The position numbers and the translations under genes are program-made. From an uncultured Ignavibacteriales bacterium (GTDB lineage Bacteria > Bacteroidota > Ignavibacteria > Ignavibacteriales > Ignavibacteriaceae): a stretch of DNA of 7,214 nt. Of this stretch, positions 5,787-7,214 are shown in pieces. Position 1 is the stretch's first letter; each line of letters opens with the position of its first letter. The notes below the pieces were generated by a model, which was not told where the DNA came from, made no database searches, and saw only the letters and a program-made list of their open reading frames with translations. The stretch spans positions 1 to 7,214 of the forward strand of contig CAJXGP010000096.1 of NCBI GenBank assembly GCA_913053915.1, read 5' to 3'.

Positions 5787-6787
5787 TTAATTTTAATTTC
5801 GGTTTTATTAGAAGCCGATTTATACATAGTTTCAATTATTTTCATTCTGGAAAGAGCCTCATCTGCCGGTGAAAAAACCGGATTTAAACCCTGAACCGCG
5901 CCGAGAAAGCTTTTTATTTCATTAGTGTAGGATTTCTTAAAAGCGTTTGAATATGTAGTAGACCTGGAGGGAGTTAAATCGACATACTGTTCATGAATTT
6001 TTTTTGATACTCGAAAAGGATTCAACGAAGCGCTTCCTTTTGTCCCATAAAGATTAAGGTAAAAAGAGTCTCTTTCGGACGGAAGCGACCAACTGGTTTC
6101 AATATTTATCAAGGAAGAGTTTTTACATCTGATAAAACTAACCGAAGAATCTTCGACGGTTTTTGTATTATGATAAAAATTTTGAGTTGTAACTGAATCG
6201 ACCTGCGGGTAGTTCAACAGCCAAAGTGCAAGATCGAGAATCAATATACCGAGGTCGATTGTAACACCGCCGCCGGCCATTTCTTTTTTTGTAAACCATA
6301 GTTCAGTGCTGCTTTGCCTTCTTATCCATCCGCATTTTACATAAAACGGTTCACCGATTTCATTTGAACTAATCAAACTTCTTAACAACATTGCATCCGG
6401 TCTAAACCGAAGGTTCATCCCAACCATTACTTTTCTTTTATACTTATTAGCTGCATTAATAATTTGTTTTGTTTCCGAATGACTCAGAGCAAGTGGTTTT
6501 TCGATAAGGATGTCCTTTTGTGCTTTCAGGCAATCAATTGCAATATTTTTATGAGCGTTGGTAGGCGTTGTTATAATTACCGCATCAATATCACATTTTG
6601 CAAGCATTACATTATAATCTTTATATTTTTCTTTAATGTTGAATTTGTTTGCTATTGTTTCCAACCTGTTCTTGTTTATCTCTGCTACAGCGGAAATAAC
6701 GGCATCATTATTTTTAGACAAATTGGGCAAATGAACTAATTGTGCCATACCTCCAAGCCCGATTACTGCAACTTTTGTTTTAGTCAT
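5783..6787 (-). CDS. Gfo/Idh/MocA-family oxidoreductase
   Basis: NAD(P)-dependent oxidoreductase of the sugar/inositol dehydrogenase superfamily; substrate unknown. The N-terminal Rossmann domain has VIGLGGMAQ (8-16), and the TTPTNAH motif (73-79) is followed by EKPLA (96-100) with the conserved Lys97. The C-terminal alpha/beta domain begins near 125 and has GGGVTIDLGILILDLALWL (172-190). In inositol dehydrogenase-type enzymes that segment carries Asp-xxx-His in the active site. Here Asp178 is kept, but position 182 is Leu (codon TTG). This suggests altered chemistry or a subfamily that works without the His. The length of 334 residues is normal. The ATG at 6787 shares one base with the dxs stop (TAATG), and GAGGT lies about 8 bases upstream inside dxs, so the two are coupled. 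Confidence 0.9.
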   Translation of the reverse strand: MTKTKVAVIGLGGMAQLVHLPNLSKNNDAVISAVAEINKNRLETIANKFNIKEKYKDYNVMLAKCDIDAVIITTPTNAHKNIAIDCLKAQKDILIEKPLALSHSETKQIINAANKYKRKVMVGMNLRFRPDAMLLRSLISSNEIGEPFYVKCGWIRRQSSTELWFTKKEMAGGGVTIDLGILILDLALWLLNYPQVDSVTTQNFYHNTKTVEDSSVSFIRCKNSSLINIETSWSLPSERDSFYLNLYGTKGSASLNPFRVSKKIHEQYVDLTPSRSTTYSNAFKKSYTNEIKSFLGAVQGLNPVFSPADEALSRMKIIETMYKSASNKTEIKIK

Positions 6788-7214
6788 TAATTGATAACCT
6801 CATGATGAATAAACTTATTTTCGCAGAATAATTTGGTCTTCTCCGCGATACCGTCCGGATCAATACCCAAGAGACGGTGTAGTTCGCCTTGAGTTCCATG
6901 TTCTACAAAATTATCGGGTAATCCAATTCTCAGAACATCATTTTTGTATTCTTTCTCCGCTAGATATTCTAAAATTCCGCTTCCAAAACCGCCGTAAAGC
7001 GTATTTTCTTCCAGAGTAACAATTTTATTATAGCGTTTTGCAACCTCATCAATAATATCCATATCCAAAGGTTTAGCAAATCTCATGTTAATGACTTCAG
7101 TGTTAATACCTTCGGAATCCAGTTTATCAGCGGCTATTAACGCATAATTAACCATTGAACCGATAGCTAGAAAAGCTACATCTTTGCCCTCTCGAAGTAA
7201 CTCACCCTTCCCAA
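6787..7214 (-). CDS. dxs: 1-deoxy-D-xylulose-5-phosphate synthase, C-terminal part (cut by window edge)
   Basis: First enzyme of the MEP pathway: condenses pyruvate and glyceraldehyde 3-phosphate to DXP, using thiamine diphosphate. The window contains the last 141 residues of a protein normally about 620-640 long. The frame runs off the right edge; the first complete codon is at 7212. Family landmarks are GKGELLREGKDVAFLAIGSM near the edge, INMRFAKPLD, EENTLYGGFGSGILEYL and PDNFVEHGTQGELHRLLGID. This is the transketolase C-terminal domain; the thiamine-binding and catalytic domains lie outside the window. The stop at 6789-6787 overlaps the start of the oxidoreductase gene. The promoter of the presumed operon is not visible. 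Confidence 0.96.
   Translation of the reverse strand, partial: GKGELLREGKDVAFLAIGSMVNYALIAADKLDSEGINTEVINMRFAKPLDMDIIDEVAKRYNKIVTLEENTLYGGFGSGILEYLAEKEYKNDVLRIGLPDNFVEHGTQGELHRLLGIDPDGIAEKTKLFCENKFIHHEVIN

Noticed and set aside
5425..5790. 121-codon open frame on the + strand
   Set aside because: It is fully antisense to the receiver domain of the response regulator.
1..7214. CRISPR array, tRNA or rRNA genes
   Set aside because: No regularly spaced identical repeats beyond the single 19-bp pair, and no tRNA cloverleaf with T-loop GTTCRA or rRNA-like sequence was seen.

Overview
This AT-rich bacterial window carries one gene group on the + strand (malate dehydrogenase, apparently broken) facing a long run of minus-strand genes. 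In minus-strand order the genes are: the C-terminal part of dxs, a Gfo/Idh/MocA oxidoreductase, an OmpR/PhoB-type response regulator, a membrane histidine kinase, rplU, rpmA, then after a gene-poor spacer a GAF-SpoIIE (RsbU-type) phosphatase. Gene content, AT richness, an LDH-like malate dehydrogenase and the RsbU-type phosphatase would fit the Bacteroidota/Chlorobiota/Ignavibacteriota group. This placement is an inference from general resemblance; no marker gene here proves it.

Layout. Positions 1-436 hold no convincing gene. They contain an array of six short hairpins, most sharing an ACT...AGT stem signature, two of which lie inside a predicted three-way junction, followed by an AT-rich leader with a good ribosome binding site for mdh. 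The mdh gene is normal over its first ~200 codons, including all catalytic residues. It then has a divergent and shortened patch, loses frame near position 1126, and its C-terminus continues in another frame to 1347. A 13-bp hairpin follows. The convergent SpoIIE phosphatase gene (1590-2789) has its own candidate terminator and promoter. Positions 2790-3331 hold a possible 46-codon fragment of a DUF1349-like gene and two degenerate copies of a TGTCATTCTGAG / CTCAGAATGACA-type dispersed repeat. The rplU-rpmA pair overlaps by 11 bp and has a recognisable promoter.

From 4067 to the right edge the four genes are tightly packed (overlaps of 47, 4 and 1 bp), so dxs, the oxidoreductase, the response regulator and the kinase look like one translationally coupled unit. 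Two of its genes appear to use non-ATG starts (GTG, TTG). The unit joins an isoprenoid-precursor enzyme to a PhoB/PhoR-like two-component system; the physiological link is unknown.

I do not see a clearly new multi-gene system. The items most worth a second look are the hairpin array upstream of mdh, the broken mdh, the oxidoreductase that lacks the usual active-site histidine, and the repeat and gene remnants in the 2.8-3.3 kb spacer.
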